A DNA stretch of 64,000 bases, from the NCBI RefSeq assembly GCF_900009135.1, contig NZ_LT797693.1:518787-582786 (forward strand), written 5' to 3'. Made by a program: the position numbers and the translations under genes. Below, piece after piece: positions 26,145-34,292 of this stretch. Source of the stretch: Planktothrix sp. PCC 11201. GTDB lineage: Bacteria > Cyanobacteriota > Cyanobacteriia > Cyanobacteriales > Microcoleaceae. Positions within the stretch are counted from its first letter, which is position 1, and each line of letters opens with the position of its first letter. The notes below the pieces were generated by a model. The model made no database searches, was not told the origin of the DNA, and worked only from the letters and a program-made list of their open reading frames with translations.

Positions 26145-27524
26145 TTAACTAAAGTCGGTGCGACAGGAAACGCAACGGGATAAAACTTGGGTTAATGTTG
26201 GTGATGGTAATTTACCTAAAATTTCTGCCGCAAAAGCATCAATTAAGAGGTGACGACTCATCTGTTCACTTAACCCCCGACTCCGCAAATAGAAGACTTC
26301 ATCTGCTTCTAATTGACTGACGGTAGCCCCATGGGAACATTTAACATTATCCGCCACAATTTCTAACTGGGGTTTAGTGTCTATTCTTCCTTTGGAAGAT
26401 AGCAATAAATTCCGACTCAGTTGATTAGCATTGGTGAACTGTGCTGTTTGGGGTACAAACACTTTACCATTAAAAATGCCATGAGCCTTGTCGTCAATAA
26501 TACATTTATGCACTTGATTAAATGTACCATGTTGATGATTGAGCATCATGGAACTGTGGGTATCCGCTAACTGTTCACCTCCAATTAATGTTAATCCATT
26601 GAGAGTGGTTTCGGTTCCTTCCCCCCGTTGATAAACTTCTAAATTGTGGCGAGATAGTTTAGATCCTAAACTAATAGCATGGCAAGTATATTGGCTATTT
26701 CGAGCTTGAAAAATAGCATTTTTACCAATATGAAATGCTGATCCTGCACCCCGTTGAACCCTTGTATGGATAACTTGGGCGTTTTCTTCTAGGTAGATTT
26801 CTGTGACTGCATTAGTAAAATATGGTTGAACTTTTACCCGATCTGAACATCCGAAAACTTCGGCGGTTGCATAATGTTCAATTAAGGTAGTTGAACTTCC
26901 GGTTTCTGCTACAATTAATGTTCTGGTTTGATTGATCACCGGCAGGTTATCCGGTAAGGCAATAAATAATAAATGAATTGGGTCTTGAATTATTTTATTT
27001 TTGTCAACCCAGAGGACGGCGGCATCATTTAACCAGGTGGAATTGAGGGTAGCAAAAACGTCTTGATTTCCCTGTTGTTGACTGAGATAGTCAGGAAGAC
27101 GATCTCGAAATTGTTCAGGAAGTTCTCCTAAATTCCCAACAAAAACACCCTCGGGAATTTCTGTAATATCAGATAGATGGGGCGCATAAATTCCATTGAC
27201 AAATACAATTCGTCTATGGGCGGCTTCGGGTAATATTAAAGAAGCGATCGCTTGATGCTCTAACTGAACAAAATTAGCCACCTCAAAGCGATGTTCTAAT
27301 AATGGGGATAAATCGGTAAACCGCCATTCTTCATCCCGTTTAGTAGGAATTTCTAATTCCTTGATCCAAGTTAAAGCGTGATCTCGAATGTTTTGCAATT
27401 GAATGGCAATTTCCGACCCAGGGGGATAGGGAAAAGACCGTTTAGAAAGTCCCTCTTGAATTTGTTCTAACAGATGGTTTAAATAGGAGACTTCCCGTTT
27501 TTCTTTGACTGTAATATTATTCAT
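26145..27524 (-). CDS. sufD: SufD, Fe-S scaffold subunit
   Basis: 459 residues of the SufBD beta-helix fold. SufB, SufC and SufD form the cytoplasmic SufBC2D complex that assembles Fe-S clusters. Family features are the WRFTDLSPLL motif, TLIGGEQLADTHSSM and DNVKCSHGATV near the C-terminus. The start ATG overlaps the sufC stop by one base (TAATG), so the genes are translationally coupled. Length is normal for SufD. Confidence 0.96.
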   Translation of the reverse strand: MNNITVKEKREVSYLNHLLEQIQEGLSKRSFPYPPGSEIAIQLQNIRDHALTWIKELEIPTKRDEEWRFTDLSPLLEHRFEVANFVQLEHQAIASLILPEAAHRRIVFVNGIYAPHLSDITEIPEGVFVGNLGELPEQFRDRLPDYLSQQQGNQDVFATLNSTWLNDAAVLWVDKNKIIQDPIHLLFIALPDNLPVINQTRTLIVAETGSSTTLIEHYATAEVFGCSDRVKVQPYFTNAVTEIYLEENAQVIHTRVQRGAGSAFHIGKNAIFQARNSQYTCHAISLGSKLSRHNLEVYQRGEGTETTLNGLTLIGGEQLADTHSSMMLNHQHGTFNQVHKCIIDDKAHGIFNGKVFVPQTAQFTNANQLSRNLLLSSKGRIDTKPQLEIVADNVKCSHGATVSQLEADEVFYLRSRGLSEQMSRHLLIDAFAAEILGKLPSPTLTQVLSRCVSCRTDFS

Positions 27525-28306
27525 TAAACCCCCACCATAGATTTGGCGACAACATCATCATAACCCTGTTCTTCTAACTCTAAAGCCAGTTCTTTTGTGC
27601 CTGTTTTAATAATCCGTCCGTCTGACACAACATGAACATAATCAGGTACAATATAATCCAGTAACCGTTGATAATGGGTAATCAATAATAGGGCGTTATT
27701 TTCATTCGCTAATTGATTAACTCCACTGGCAACAATTCGCAACGCATCAATATCTAAACCCGAATCTGTTTCATCTAAAATCGCCAATTTAGGCTCTAAT
27801 AAAGCCATTTGTAAGATTTCATTGCGTTTTTTCTCCCCCCCGGAAAAGCCTTCGTTAACACTGCGTTCTAAAAATTCATCCCGCATTTTTACAATATCTA
27901 GTTTTTCTCGGACTAATTCATCAAAATCAAAGGCATCTAATTCTTCGAGTCCTTTGTGTTTTTGATGGGCATTATAAGCTACTCTCAAAAAGTCTAAATT
28001 ACTCACCCCCGGAATTTCAATCGGATATTGAAATGCTAAGAAAATCCCTGCCAAAGCCCGTTCTTCCGGTGCTAATTCTAATAAATCTTGCCCTAGAAAG
28101 GTAATTTCGCCTCCTGTAACTTGGTAGCTAGGATGTCCGCTTAAAACCTTAGAAAAAGTGCTTTTACCCGAACCATTTAAACCCATAATTGCATGGATTT
28201 CTCCGGCTTTGACTTCTAAATTAAAGCCTTTGAGGATTTCTTTATCATCAATATTAGCCGTCAAATTTTTAACGGATAAAATCACTTCGCTGTTCTCTTT
28301 AATCAT
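27524..28306 (-). CDS. sufC: SufC, Fe-S assembly ATPase
   Basis: 260 residues, an ABC-type ATPase that works without a membrane domain. Walker [10 protein letters not shown], the signature FSGGEKKR and Walker [13 protein letters not shown] are visible; [15 protein letters not shown] is specific to SufC. It powers SufBD cluster assembly. Its stop shares a base with the sufD start. The 109-bp gap to sufB holds AACTGATAACTGATG-type repeats. Confidence 0.97.
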   Translation of the reverse strand: MIKENSEVILSVKNLTANIDDKEILKGFNLEVKAGEIHAIMGLNGSGKSTFSKVLSGHPSYQVTGGEITFLGQDLLELAPEERALAGIFLAFQYPIEIPGVSNLDFLRVAYNAHQKHKGLEELDAFDFDELVREKLDIVKMRDEFLERSVNEGFSGGEKKRNEILQMALLEPKLAILDETDSGLDIDALRIVASGVNQLANENNALLLITHYQRLLDYIVPDYVHVVSDGRIIKTGTKELALELEEQGYDDVVAKSMVGV

Positions 28307-28366
28307 GGTTGTTTGTTGTTTGTTTTTTGTTGTTGGCGAGCGGGAACCCTCGCACTACTCGACTAA

Positions 28367-28417
28367 AAACTGATCACTAATAACTGATAACTGATGACTG
28401 ATAACTGATAACTGATT
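28367..28417. repeat. Heptanucleotide tandem repeat (ACTGATA)n
   Basis: About seven imperfect copies of AACTGAT (ACTAATAACTGATAACTGATG pattern) fill the sufB-sufC gap. Variants are at 39891-39932 and 55940-55960. Confidence 0.85.
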
Positions 28418-29852
28418 AACCAACGGTTCCTTCTAATTTTAAGCTCAATAATTTATCCGCTTCGACGGCAAATTCCATCGGCAATTTATTGAACACATCT
28501 TTACAGAAACCGCTAATCATCATAGACACAGCATCTTCGGCGGAAATTCCCCGTTGGGAAAAATAGAAAAGTTGGTCTTCTCCAATTTTAGAAGTAGAGG
28601 CTTCGTGTTCAACTTTGGCGGTATTATTTTCCACTTGAATATAGGGAAAAGTATTGGCTTGCGCCCGATCTCCGATTAACATAGAATCACATTGGGAGTA
28701 ATTTCTTGCCCCAGCCGCTTTCGGCCCCATTTTGACTAAACCGCGATAACTATTGGAGGACTTTCCAGCAGAAATTCCTTTAGAAATAATCGTGCTGCGG
28801 GTATTTTTGCCAATATGAATCATTTTAGTTCCGGTGTCTGCTTGTTGTTTATTATTTGTCAGCGCCACAGAATAAAATTCACCCACTGAATTATCCCCAA
28901 CTAATAGACAACTGGGATATTTCCAAGTAATAGCAGACCCGGTTTCTACCTGTGTCCAAGAAATCTTAGAATTGACTCCTTTACATAATCCCCGTTTGGT
29001 GACAAAGTTATAAATTCCGCCCTTGCCTTCTTCATCTCCGGCGTACCAATTTTGCACCGTTGAATATTTGATTTCCGCATTATCTAAAGTCACCAATTCC
29101 ACCACAGCGGCGTGCAGTTGATTCGTGTCAAACATCGGGGCAGTACAGCCTTCTAAATAGGTGACCGAACTGCCTGATTCTGCTACAATTAAGGTGCGTT
29201 CAAACTGCCCCGAATCGCCATTGTTAATCCGAAAATAGGTAGACAAATCCATCGGACATTGTACCCCTTTCGGAATATAAACAAATGACCCATCACTAAA
29301 AACAGCCGAGTTCAAAGCGGCGAAGAAATTATCGCTAATGGGAACCACACTACCCAAATATTTTTCAATCAGTTCAGGATGTTCTTTAACTGCTTCGGAA
29401 ATGGAACAGAAAATCACCCCATCTTCAGCTAATTTTTCTTTAAAGGTGGTGGCAATTGAAACACTATCAAAAACCGCATCTACCGCCACATTAGATAGGC
29501 GCTTTTGTTCGTTTAAAGGGATGCCTAATTTTTCAAAGGTTTCTAATAAAGTCGGGTCAACTTCTTCTAAACTGGTTTTTTTCTTTTCAACTTTGGGCGC
29601 GGAATAGTAGATAATAGATTGATAGTCAATGGCCGGATAGTTGACATGGGGCCAAGTAGGTTCCTCCATCTTCAGCCATTGTCGATAGGCTCTCAGACGG
29701 AAGTTGAGCATAAACTCCGGCTCGTTTTTTTTAGCTGAAATCAGGCGCACAACATCCTCACTCAGTCCCCGAGGGATGGTGTCTGACTCGATATCGGTGA
29801 CAAAGCCGTATTTGTACGGTTGGTTGACCAGGGTTTTAACAGAAGCACTCAT
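28416..29852 (-). CDS. sufB: SufB, Fe-S scaffold subunit
   Basis: 478 residues, normal for SufB. It is the cluster-carrying subunit of the SufBC2D complex; [17 protein letters not shown] and [19 protein letters not shown] are typical. It starts the minus-strand suf operon. Start ATG at 29852, with the divergent sufR 154 bp away and two CAAC-N6-type sites between them. No truncation is seen. Confidence 0.97.
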   Translation of the reverse strand: MSASVKTLVNQPYKYGFVTDIESDTIPRGLSEDVVRLISAKKNEPEFMLNFRLRAYRQWLKMEEPTWPHVNYPAIDYQSIIYYSAPKVEKKKTSLEEVDPTLLETFEKLGIPLNEQKRLSNVAVDAVFDSVSIATTFKEKLAEDGVIFCSISEAVKEHPELIEKYLGSVVPISDNFFAALNSAVFSDGSFVYIPKGVQCPMDLSTYFRINNGDSGQFERTLIVAESGSSVTYLEGCTAPMFDTNQLHAAVVELVTLDNAEIKYSTVQNWYAGDEEGKGGIYNFVTKRGLCKGVNSKISWTQVETGSAITWKYPSCLLVGDNSVGEFYSVALTNNKQQADTGTKMIHIGKNTRSTIISKGISAGKSSNSYRGLVKMGPKAAGARNYSQCDSMLIGDRAQANTFPYIQVENNTAKVEHEASTSKIGEDQLFYFSQRGISAEDAVSMMISGFCKDVFNKLPMEFAVEADKLLSLKLEGTVG

Positions 29853-29908
29853 AAGGTTAAATTTAGTGTTCGACGGTTCTCAAAGGATGACAGACGGGTG
29901 GTAGGCTG

Positions 29909-29942
29909 TAGACTTAAGCAACAGATTTGTTACTTAAGTCTA
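29909..29942. promoter_or_regulatory. Candidate SufR operator 1, 34-bp near-perfect palindrome
   Basis: Arms TAGACTTAAGCAACA and TGTTACTTAAGTCTA, 4-bp centre, with one mismatched pair in 15. The core at 29919-29932 is CAAC-N6-GTTA, one base from the CAAC-N6-GTTG consensus reported for SufR of Synechocystis. It lies between sufB and sufR and could let SufR repress both. No promoter element is assigned. Confidence 0.7.
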
Positions 29943-29958
29943 TTTTAGGCTACATTAA

Positions 29959-29972
29959 CAACAAGTGTATTG
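29959..29972. promoter_or_regulatory. Candidate SufR operator 2
   Basis: CAAC-N6-ATTG, one base from CAAC-N6-GTTG. It begins exactly 40 bp after the first core. It is 34 bp upstream of the sufR ATG. The spacing of the two sites may allow cooperative binding. Confidence 0.5.
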
Positions 29973-30006
29973 TCAAAGTCCAAATTCATTAATTTTCGTT
30001 AAGACG

Positions 30007-30735
30007 ATGGCCACCACTCAACACCAGTCCACGAAACATGATATTCTGCAACTTCTCCTGAAACAAGCACAGGCGACGGCTCAGGAGTTAGCAGAAACCC
30101 TTGATATTAGCCCCCAAGCCATTCGTCGCCATCTCAAAGATTTAGAACAGTCGGGGTTAATTGCCTACAACTCGGTGCAGGTGGGGATGGGACGCCCTCA
30201 GCACGTTTATGAATTGACGACTCAAGGACGGGAAGGTTTTCCCAACCGTTATGATGAATTTGCAATTTCCTTTTTGGATACTTTAGCGCAAACCGTCGGA
30301 CATGAACAGGTTAGTCAAATTTTACAGAAACAATGGCAACGAAAAGCAATAGAATATCGGGAAAAAGTTGGCAAGGGTTCGTTAAAAGAACGGGTGGAAA
30401 AATTGGTAGAATTAAGAAAAGCTGAAGGGTATATGGCGGAGTGGTATTTGGTGGAGTCAGAACAACCGGATATTCAGCGAGAACGTTATATTTTAACTGA
30501 ACATCATTGTGCAATTTCTAATGTGGCGGAATCCTTTCCGAGTGTTTGTGGCCATGAGTTAGAAATGTTTGAGGAAATCTTAGAAGATTGTACGGTAGAA
30601 AGAACCCATTGGATTGTGAATGGGGAACATCGTTGTGGCTATTTAATTATCGGAGGGAACAGGGAACAGGGACGGGGAACACCGGAGGAAAAGACAGACA
30701 CAAGCCTGGGTTTATTAAATCAGTCTTTGTCATAA
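30007..30735 (+). CDS. sufR: SufR, Fe-S-sensing repressor
   Basis: 242 residues from the ATG at 30007; the in-frame start at 29965 would add a leader overlapping operator 2. An N-terminal winged helix, about residues 10-65, reads LLKQAQATAQELAETLDISPQA style. The C-terminal half has cysteines in HHCAISN, SVCGHE, EDCTVER and HRCGYLI, the likely [4Fe-4S] ligands. With its cluster bound, SufR represses sufBCDS; cluster loss relieves it. Divergent from sufB with shared palindromes, as in other cyanobacteria. A confident call. Confidence 0.95.
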   Translation: MATTQHQSTKHDILQLLLKQAQATAQELAETLDISPQAIRRHLKDLEQSGLIAYNSVQVGMGRPQHVYELTTQGREGFPNRYDEFAISFLDTLAQTVGHEQVSQILQKQWQRKAIEYREKVGKGSLKERVEKLVELRKAEGYMAEWYLVESEQPDIQRERYILTEHHCAISNVAESFPSVCGHELEMFEEILEDCTVERTHWIVNGEHRCGYLIIGGNREQGRGTPEEKTDTSLGLLNQSLS

Positions 30736-30777
30736 CCGTGTTGCCGCAATTGCTATATTAAATAATTAAGTAAAACT

Positions 30778-31158
30778 ATGGAATTTTTAACCGAGGACGA
30801 GGCAATTCAAGTGGATGCGGCGTTATTATCTTCTAAGGAGAAGTTTTCAACGCGGTTAGCGATTTATGCGTTACGGTGTTTGAAGGAAATTGCTGAAACT
30901 CAAGATATTAAAATTGACAATATTAAACCAGAACAAGTTCAATATTGGGTTAAAAATGATGATAGTTTTAAAGAAAAATTAGAATTAGATAGTAATTTTC
31001 ATGATTTTTTTAGTAAATTAGTGATTTCTTCATTAAAGCCTTTAAAACAAGCGTCTCAAGCTGAAAATATTCCTATTCAAGATTTAACAGTTAAACAGTT
31101 AATTCAATGGTTTGAGCAACAATCTAAAAATAATTTAGCTCAAGAATCACCCATATAG
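30778..31158 (+). CDS. Conserved hypothetical protein, helical
   Basis: 126 residues, highly charged and alpha-helical; no signal peptide or membrane segment. Segments such as STRLAIYALRCLKEIAETQD and FHDFFSKLVISSLKPLKQAS suggest a helical bundle. I do not recognise the family. It follows sufR by 42 bp but the context does not say whether they are cotranscribed. It is followed by a hairpin (31157-31188) that may end transcription. Confidence 0.65.
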   Translation: MEFLTEDEAIQVDAALLSSKEKFSTRLAIYALRCLKEIAETQDIKIDNIKPEQVQYWVKNDDSFKEKLELDSNFHDFFSKLVISSLKPLKQASQAENIPIQDLTVKQLIQWFEQQSKNNLAQESPI

Positions 31159-31188
31159 CAACCCTATTTATACAGGATTGCTATAGAT
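31155..31188. terminator. Inverted repeat, possible bidirectional terminator
   Basis: TATAGCAACCCT and AGGATTGCTATA form a near-perfect stem (one mismatch) between the convergent genes ending at 31158 and 31205. There is no strong T-run, so it may instead be a small dispersed repeat. Confidence 0.45.
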
Positions 31189-31204
31189 TCAATTGCTGTT
31201 TAAA

Positions 31205-31999
31205 TTAGTGTGTAATCCGACCTTCTAAGTGACCATATTGGGTATAATGGGAGAACGCACTGGTAATAACTCCACTGTTAATAGCTTGTGCCACATCAGG
31301 ATTATGTGCTAAATAAGCTCCTGTGTTAAACTGGTTGCTGGGGTTTCGTCCTTCATCAGCCCCCGACATGACAAAATGTTCAAAACCCGAAGTAAATGCA
31401 CCCGCTTGGACGGCATTTGCCACATCGGGATTTGTATTTAAGTAGTAGGATTCATCAAAGAATTGATTCGGTGAACGTCCTTCTGTTTCCCCCGATTTAA
31501 GATACTGTTGTAAACCCGAAGATAAGGTTCCTTGAGAGATGGCTGCATTGACATCAGGATTAGTATTACGATAATATTCCTCATCAAATATTTCAGTTAA
31601 ATTCTGTTGATATTGAGGATTTTTCAGGACATCATCCCAATGGGTTCCAGTCAAATTATCCCAACCATTATTATCAGAAACACCCGTTATTGGATTAACA
31701 CCAGTTGCGGGAGTTATTGAGGTAGCACCTGTTGCTGCAAGGGATTTATAATAATCATCTGAACTATTGTTATCCCAGCTATTATCATAATACAGACCCG
31801 TTGTTGGATTAACACCAGTTGCGGGAGTTATTGAGGTAGCACCCGTTACCGCCAGGGATTTATAATAATCATCTGAAGTGTTGTTATCCCAACTATTATC
31901 ATAATAAAGACCCGTTGTTGGGTTAACGCCTGATACGGTCATGGATTTATAATTATCATCTGAACTATTGTTATCATTATTAGATTCATACAGACTCAT
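31205..31999 (-). CDS. Repeat protein with two internal repeat types
   Basis: 264 residues. The N-terminal 130 residues hold roughly three copies of a 38-residue unit built around TGLYYDNSWDNNSSDDYYKS and TGATSITPATGVNP. The C-terminal half has three 42-residue units of the form FDEEYYRNTNPDVNAAIS ending SGETEGRSP, the NPDV repeat common in cyanobacterial secreted proteins next to RTX or DUF4214 parts. There is no signal peptide. Near-identical DNA repeats suggest recent slippage expansion. It follows the dioxygenase gene by 110 bp on the same strand. A surface or exported role is likely but unproven. Confidence 0.75.
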   Translation of the reverse strand: MSLYESNNDNNSSDDNYKSMTVSGVNPTTGLYYDNSWDNNTSDDYYKSLAVTGATSITPATGVNPTTGLYYDNSWDNNSSDDYYKSLAATGATSITPATGVNPITGVSDNNGWDNLTGTHWDDVLKNPQYQQNLTEIFDEEYYRNTNPDVNAAISQGTLSSGLQQYLKSGETEGRSPNQFFDESYYLNTNPDVANAVQAGAFTSGFEHFVMSGADEGRNPSNQFNTGAYLAHNPDVAQAINSGVITSAFSHYTQYGHLEGRITH

Positions 32000-32109
32000 G
32001 ATGTTTTCTCCCGTTGCGTTTAAATCGAAAATATGTGAGAATTTGAGAATAAAGCCCCGATGTGTACAGAAGTTTGATAAAACTCCCCTACATTTAAATT
32101 AGATTTGGG

Positions 32110-32781
32110 TTAAATATCAGCCCATTTTCGCAATAAATTTGCGTGACTTTTGGCAATTAAGTCAAATTCTATAGTCTTGCCATATTGTTGGAAAATACTT
32201 CTACGGGCGGTATCTAAATCAAACAATATTTCTCGTTGGGATGGGTCACGAACTAAACTTTGAATCCAAGTAACCGCCGCCCACCGAGTCCCTTCAGTTA
32301 CCGTTTCCACGCGATGCAAAGTCGAAGACGGATAAACAATCGCCGAACCTGCATCTAACTTAAAACTCTGTTCCCCTAGTGAAGTTTCAATCACTAATTC
32401 TCCTCCTTGATAGGTGTCAGGGTCAGAGAGAAATAGAGTTAATGAAACATCGGTTCGAGAGATAGATTCATCCCCCATAATCGCATTATCGAAATGGGAA
32501 CCATAATACATTCCCACATCATAACGACTGAAAATAATCGGGCGGATTATTTTAGGACGTGCCGCTACTTTAAACAGTTCGTTACGTTTTAAAGCTTCGA
32601 GAACAATATTTCTCAGGTCAGAAGTAATCTCAGTATCGGTTTTAATTTGTTGATTATTTTTAACTTCTTTGACGTACCGACCAGCCGTTGTTTTCCCATC
32701 TATAAACTCAGCTTGTTGCAGTAGCGTCAAAGTTGTTTCTAGTTCTTCGGGTGTGAGAACATCTGCGATACAAAAAATCAT
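32110..32781 (-). CDS. PKHD-type Fe(II)/2-oxoglutarate dioxygenase (PiuC-like)
   Basis: 223 residues, matching the PKHD hydroxylase family. SHFDNAIM gives the His-x-Asp iron ligands and TLHRVETVTEGTRWAAVTW supplies the distal His and the 2-oxoglutarate-binding Arg. Start MIFCIADVLTPEELETTLTLLQ is typical. PiuC/YbiX relatives hydroxylate unknown substrates and are often tied to iron uptake. It begins 6 bp after the stop of a small exported Lys/Asp/Gly-rich protein, so the two are likely coupled. No TonB receptor is nearby. The substrate is unknown. Confidence 0.93.
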   Translation of the reverse strand: MIFCIADVLTPEELETTLTLLQQAEFIDGKTTAGRYVKEVKNNQQIKTDTEITSDLRNIVLEALKRNELFKVAARPKIIRPIIFSRYDVGMYYGSHFDNAIMGDESISRTDVSLTLFLSDPDTYQGGELVIETSLGEQSFKLDAGSAIVYPSSTLHRVETVTEGTRWAAVTWIQSLVRDPSQREILFDLDTARRSIFQQYGKTIEFDLIAKSHANLLRKWADI

Positions 32782-32787
32782 TGGTTT

Positions 32788-33093
32788 TTAGCCTTCTCCA
32801 CCTTCACCACTTTCTCCGCCTTCATCTTTTTTATCCCCTTTATTGTCTTTTCCTTTATCGTCTTTTTTATCATCTTTATTGTTGGTTGGAGCAGCAGCTT
32901 GTAACATTTCTGAGGAGGTAAAAGTATTCCCAGAAGTTGAAATTCCAGAGGCAATTTCTTGGATAGAATTAGATGCAGATTGGGTTGTAGAAGCATTAGC
33001 AACGTTGCCCAATCCGGCAGTTAAAACATAAGCTCCGACTCCCATCCAAATCTTAGTACGAGTAGACAGACCATTATTTTTGTTGGTATTCAT
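32788..33093 (-). CDS. Small exported Lys/Asp/Gly-rich protein (101 aa)
   Basis: 101 residues from ATG 33093; an in-frame start at 33153 would add 20 residues before a better Met. The first 35 residues carry a charged start and a hydrophobic stretch ending in ANA (GVGAYVLTAGLGNVANA), a probable signal peptide. Residues 70-101 are almost only Lys, Asp, Asn, Gly and Glu and end GGESGEGGEG. There are no cysteines. The PKHD dioxygenase starts 6 bp later, so this may be its substrate, a metal-binding peptide, or a coupled cell-envelope protein; sequence alone does not choose. No known family recognised. Confidence 0.7.
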   Translation of the reverse strand: MNTNKNNGLSTRTKIWMGVGAYVLTAGLGNVANASTTQSASNSIQEIASGISTSGNTFTSSEMLQAAAPTNNKDDKKDDKGKDNKGDKKDEGGESGEGGEG

Positions 33094-33186
33094 GGGTTGA
33101 TTCCTTTGTGATTGATTTGAAACTAACCTCAATTTGCCATGGGATAGTGACAAACTGGTGACGAGAGAAAATTCGTGTTTAGGTGG

Positions 33187-33247
33187 TTAGGAGGTAGAGG
33201 GAGCAGGGGGAGCAGGGGAGGCAGGGGGAGCAGGGGGGGAGCAGGAG
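33187..33247. repeat. G-rich minisatellite (GAGCAGGGG units)
   Basis: Repeats of GGGAGCAGGGGGAGCAGGGG type; the same motif family occurs as the complementary CTCCCCCTG array at 45083-45180. Confidence 0.9.
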
Positions 33248-33262
33248 AAGTCAACTATTACC

Positions 33263-33299
33263 CATTCGTAATTCGTAATTCGTAATTCGTAATTCATAA
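33263..33299. repeat. Heptanucleotide repeat (ATTCGTA)n
   Basis: Four to five copies of ATTCGTA beside the 3' end of the stomatin-like gene. Confidence 0.9.
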
Positions 33300-33304
33300 T
33301 TATT

Positions 33305-34183
33305 CTAGGTTTTTTGAATATTAGGATTAGGTTGAACTTTAGGAACTTGAACTTCTTGTAAATCGGGTAAAATAATCGGAGAAATGGGAGAATTTGTATT
33401 TTCTGAAACACTTTCCATCAGATGAGTAATCGGTTCTGTTAATTGATTAGGGTTCATAAAGATGATTTTTGAATTAGGACTTTCACTTAATTGTTGATTC
33501 GCGTCAACATATTGTTTTGTGATTAAAAATTTTAAAAATTCCTGACTATTGGTTTTTAATCCCAAGGTATCAGCTAAGACTTTAATAGATTGAGCTTGTC
33601 CTTGAGCTTCTAAAATTTCTGCCTGTTTTTGACTCTCCGCAACCCGTTTGCGTTCCATTGACTCCTGTATAGATTTAGGAGGGGTAATATTTTGAATATC
33701 CACCCGAATGATAATAATTCCCCAGGTCTTTGTTCCTTCTGCTAAGGCATATAATAATCTTCTATTAATTTCTTTAATTTTAGATAATAATTCTTCCAGA
33801 TTTGTTAATCCAATTTCTGCACGAAGTGTGGTTAAAACTAAATTAGAAATTGCTTCTTGGGTTTTATCAGTTTCAACGTTATAATAAAAGTTTTTTAAGT
33901 CTTCAATTTTCCAAAAAACCGCCGCATTAATTCTGAGGGTGATTTGATCTTTAGTAATCACTTCTTGCGGGTCAATATCCAATAAGCGTTCACGGTTAGT
34001 ATCATAATAAACAATTTTCTCCGCCACAGGAATAATAAATTGGAGTCCTGGTTTTAGAGTCCGTCTATATTTACCTAATCGTTCAACAATGGCTTGGTCA
34101 CTGGTACTAATCACCTTCACTGAAGAATTCAGTGTAAATCCAATGATGATGGGAAATAAAATACCCAAAATATACTGGAACAT
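33305..34183 (-). CDS. Stomatin/SPFH (Band 7) family membrane protein
   Basis: 292 residues. A single N-terminal hydrophobic anchor (FQYILGILFPIIIGFTL) is followed by an SPFH domain: AIVERLGKYRRTLKPGLQFIIP is the hallmark, then ITLRINAAVFWKIED and WGIIIIRVDIQNITPP. A coiled-coil tail, RVAESQKQAEILEAQGQAQS, promotes oligomerisation. Such proteins form ring scaffolds at membranes and often modulate proteases of the NfeD or FtsH type. No NfeD gene lies nearby. The gene ends beside repeat tracts and its last codons are free of repeats. Confidence 0.93.
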   Translation of the reverse strand: MFQYILGILFPIIIGFTLNSSVKVISTSDQAIVERLGKYRRTLKPGLQFIIPVAEKIVYYDTNRERLLDIDPQEVITKDQITLRINAAVFWKIEDLKNFYYNVETDKTQEAISNLVLTTLRAEIGLTNLEELLSKIKEINRRLLYALAEGTKTWGIIIIRVDIQNITPPKSIQESMERKRVAESQKQAEILEAQGQAQSIKVLADTLGLKTNSQEFLKFLITKQYVDANQQLSESPNSKIIFMNPNQLTEPITHLMESVSENTNSPISPIILPDLQEVQVPKVQPNPNIQKT

Positions 34184-34257
34184 AATTTTTTGAAAAAATT
34201 ATAATTGAGTCGGAGAGTATACCCTGCCATTGTAGCATAATCTTGAGGCAAATCTGT

Positions 34258-34280
34258 CCCTACCCCCTTAAAAAAGGGGG
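34258..34280. terminator. Hairpin downstream of S9 peptidase gene
   Basis: TACCCCCTT and AAGGGGGA arms around an A-rich loop, 13 bp beyond the stop of the minus-strand peptidase gene. It is a likely transcription terminator or a short repeat. Confidence 0.5.
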
Positions 34281-34292
34281 AGATTTTAAAGA

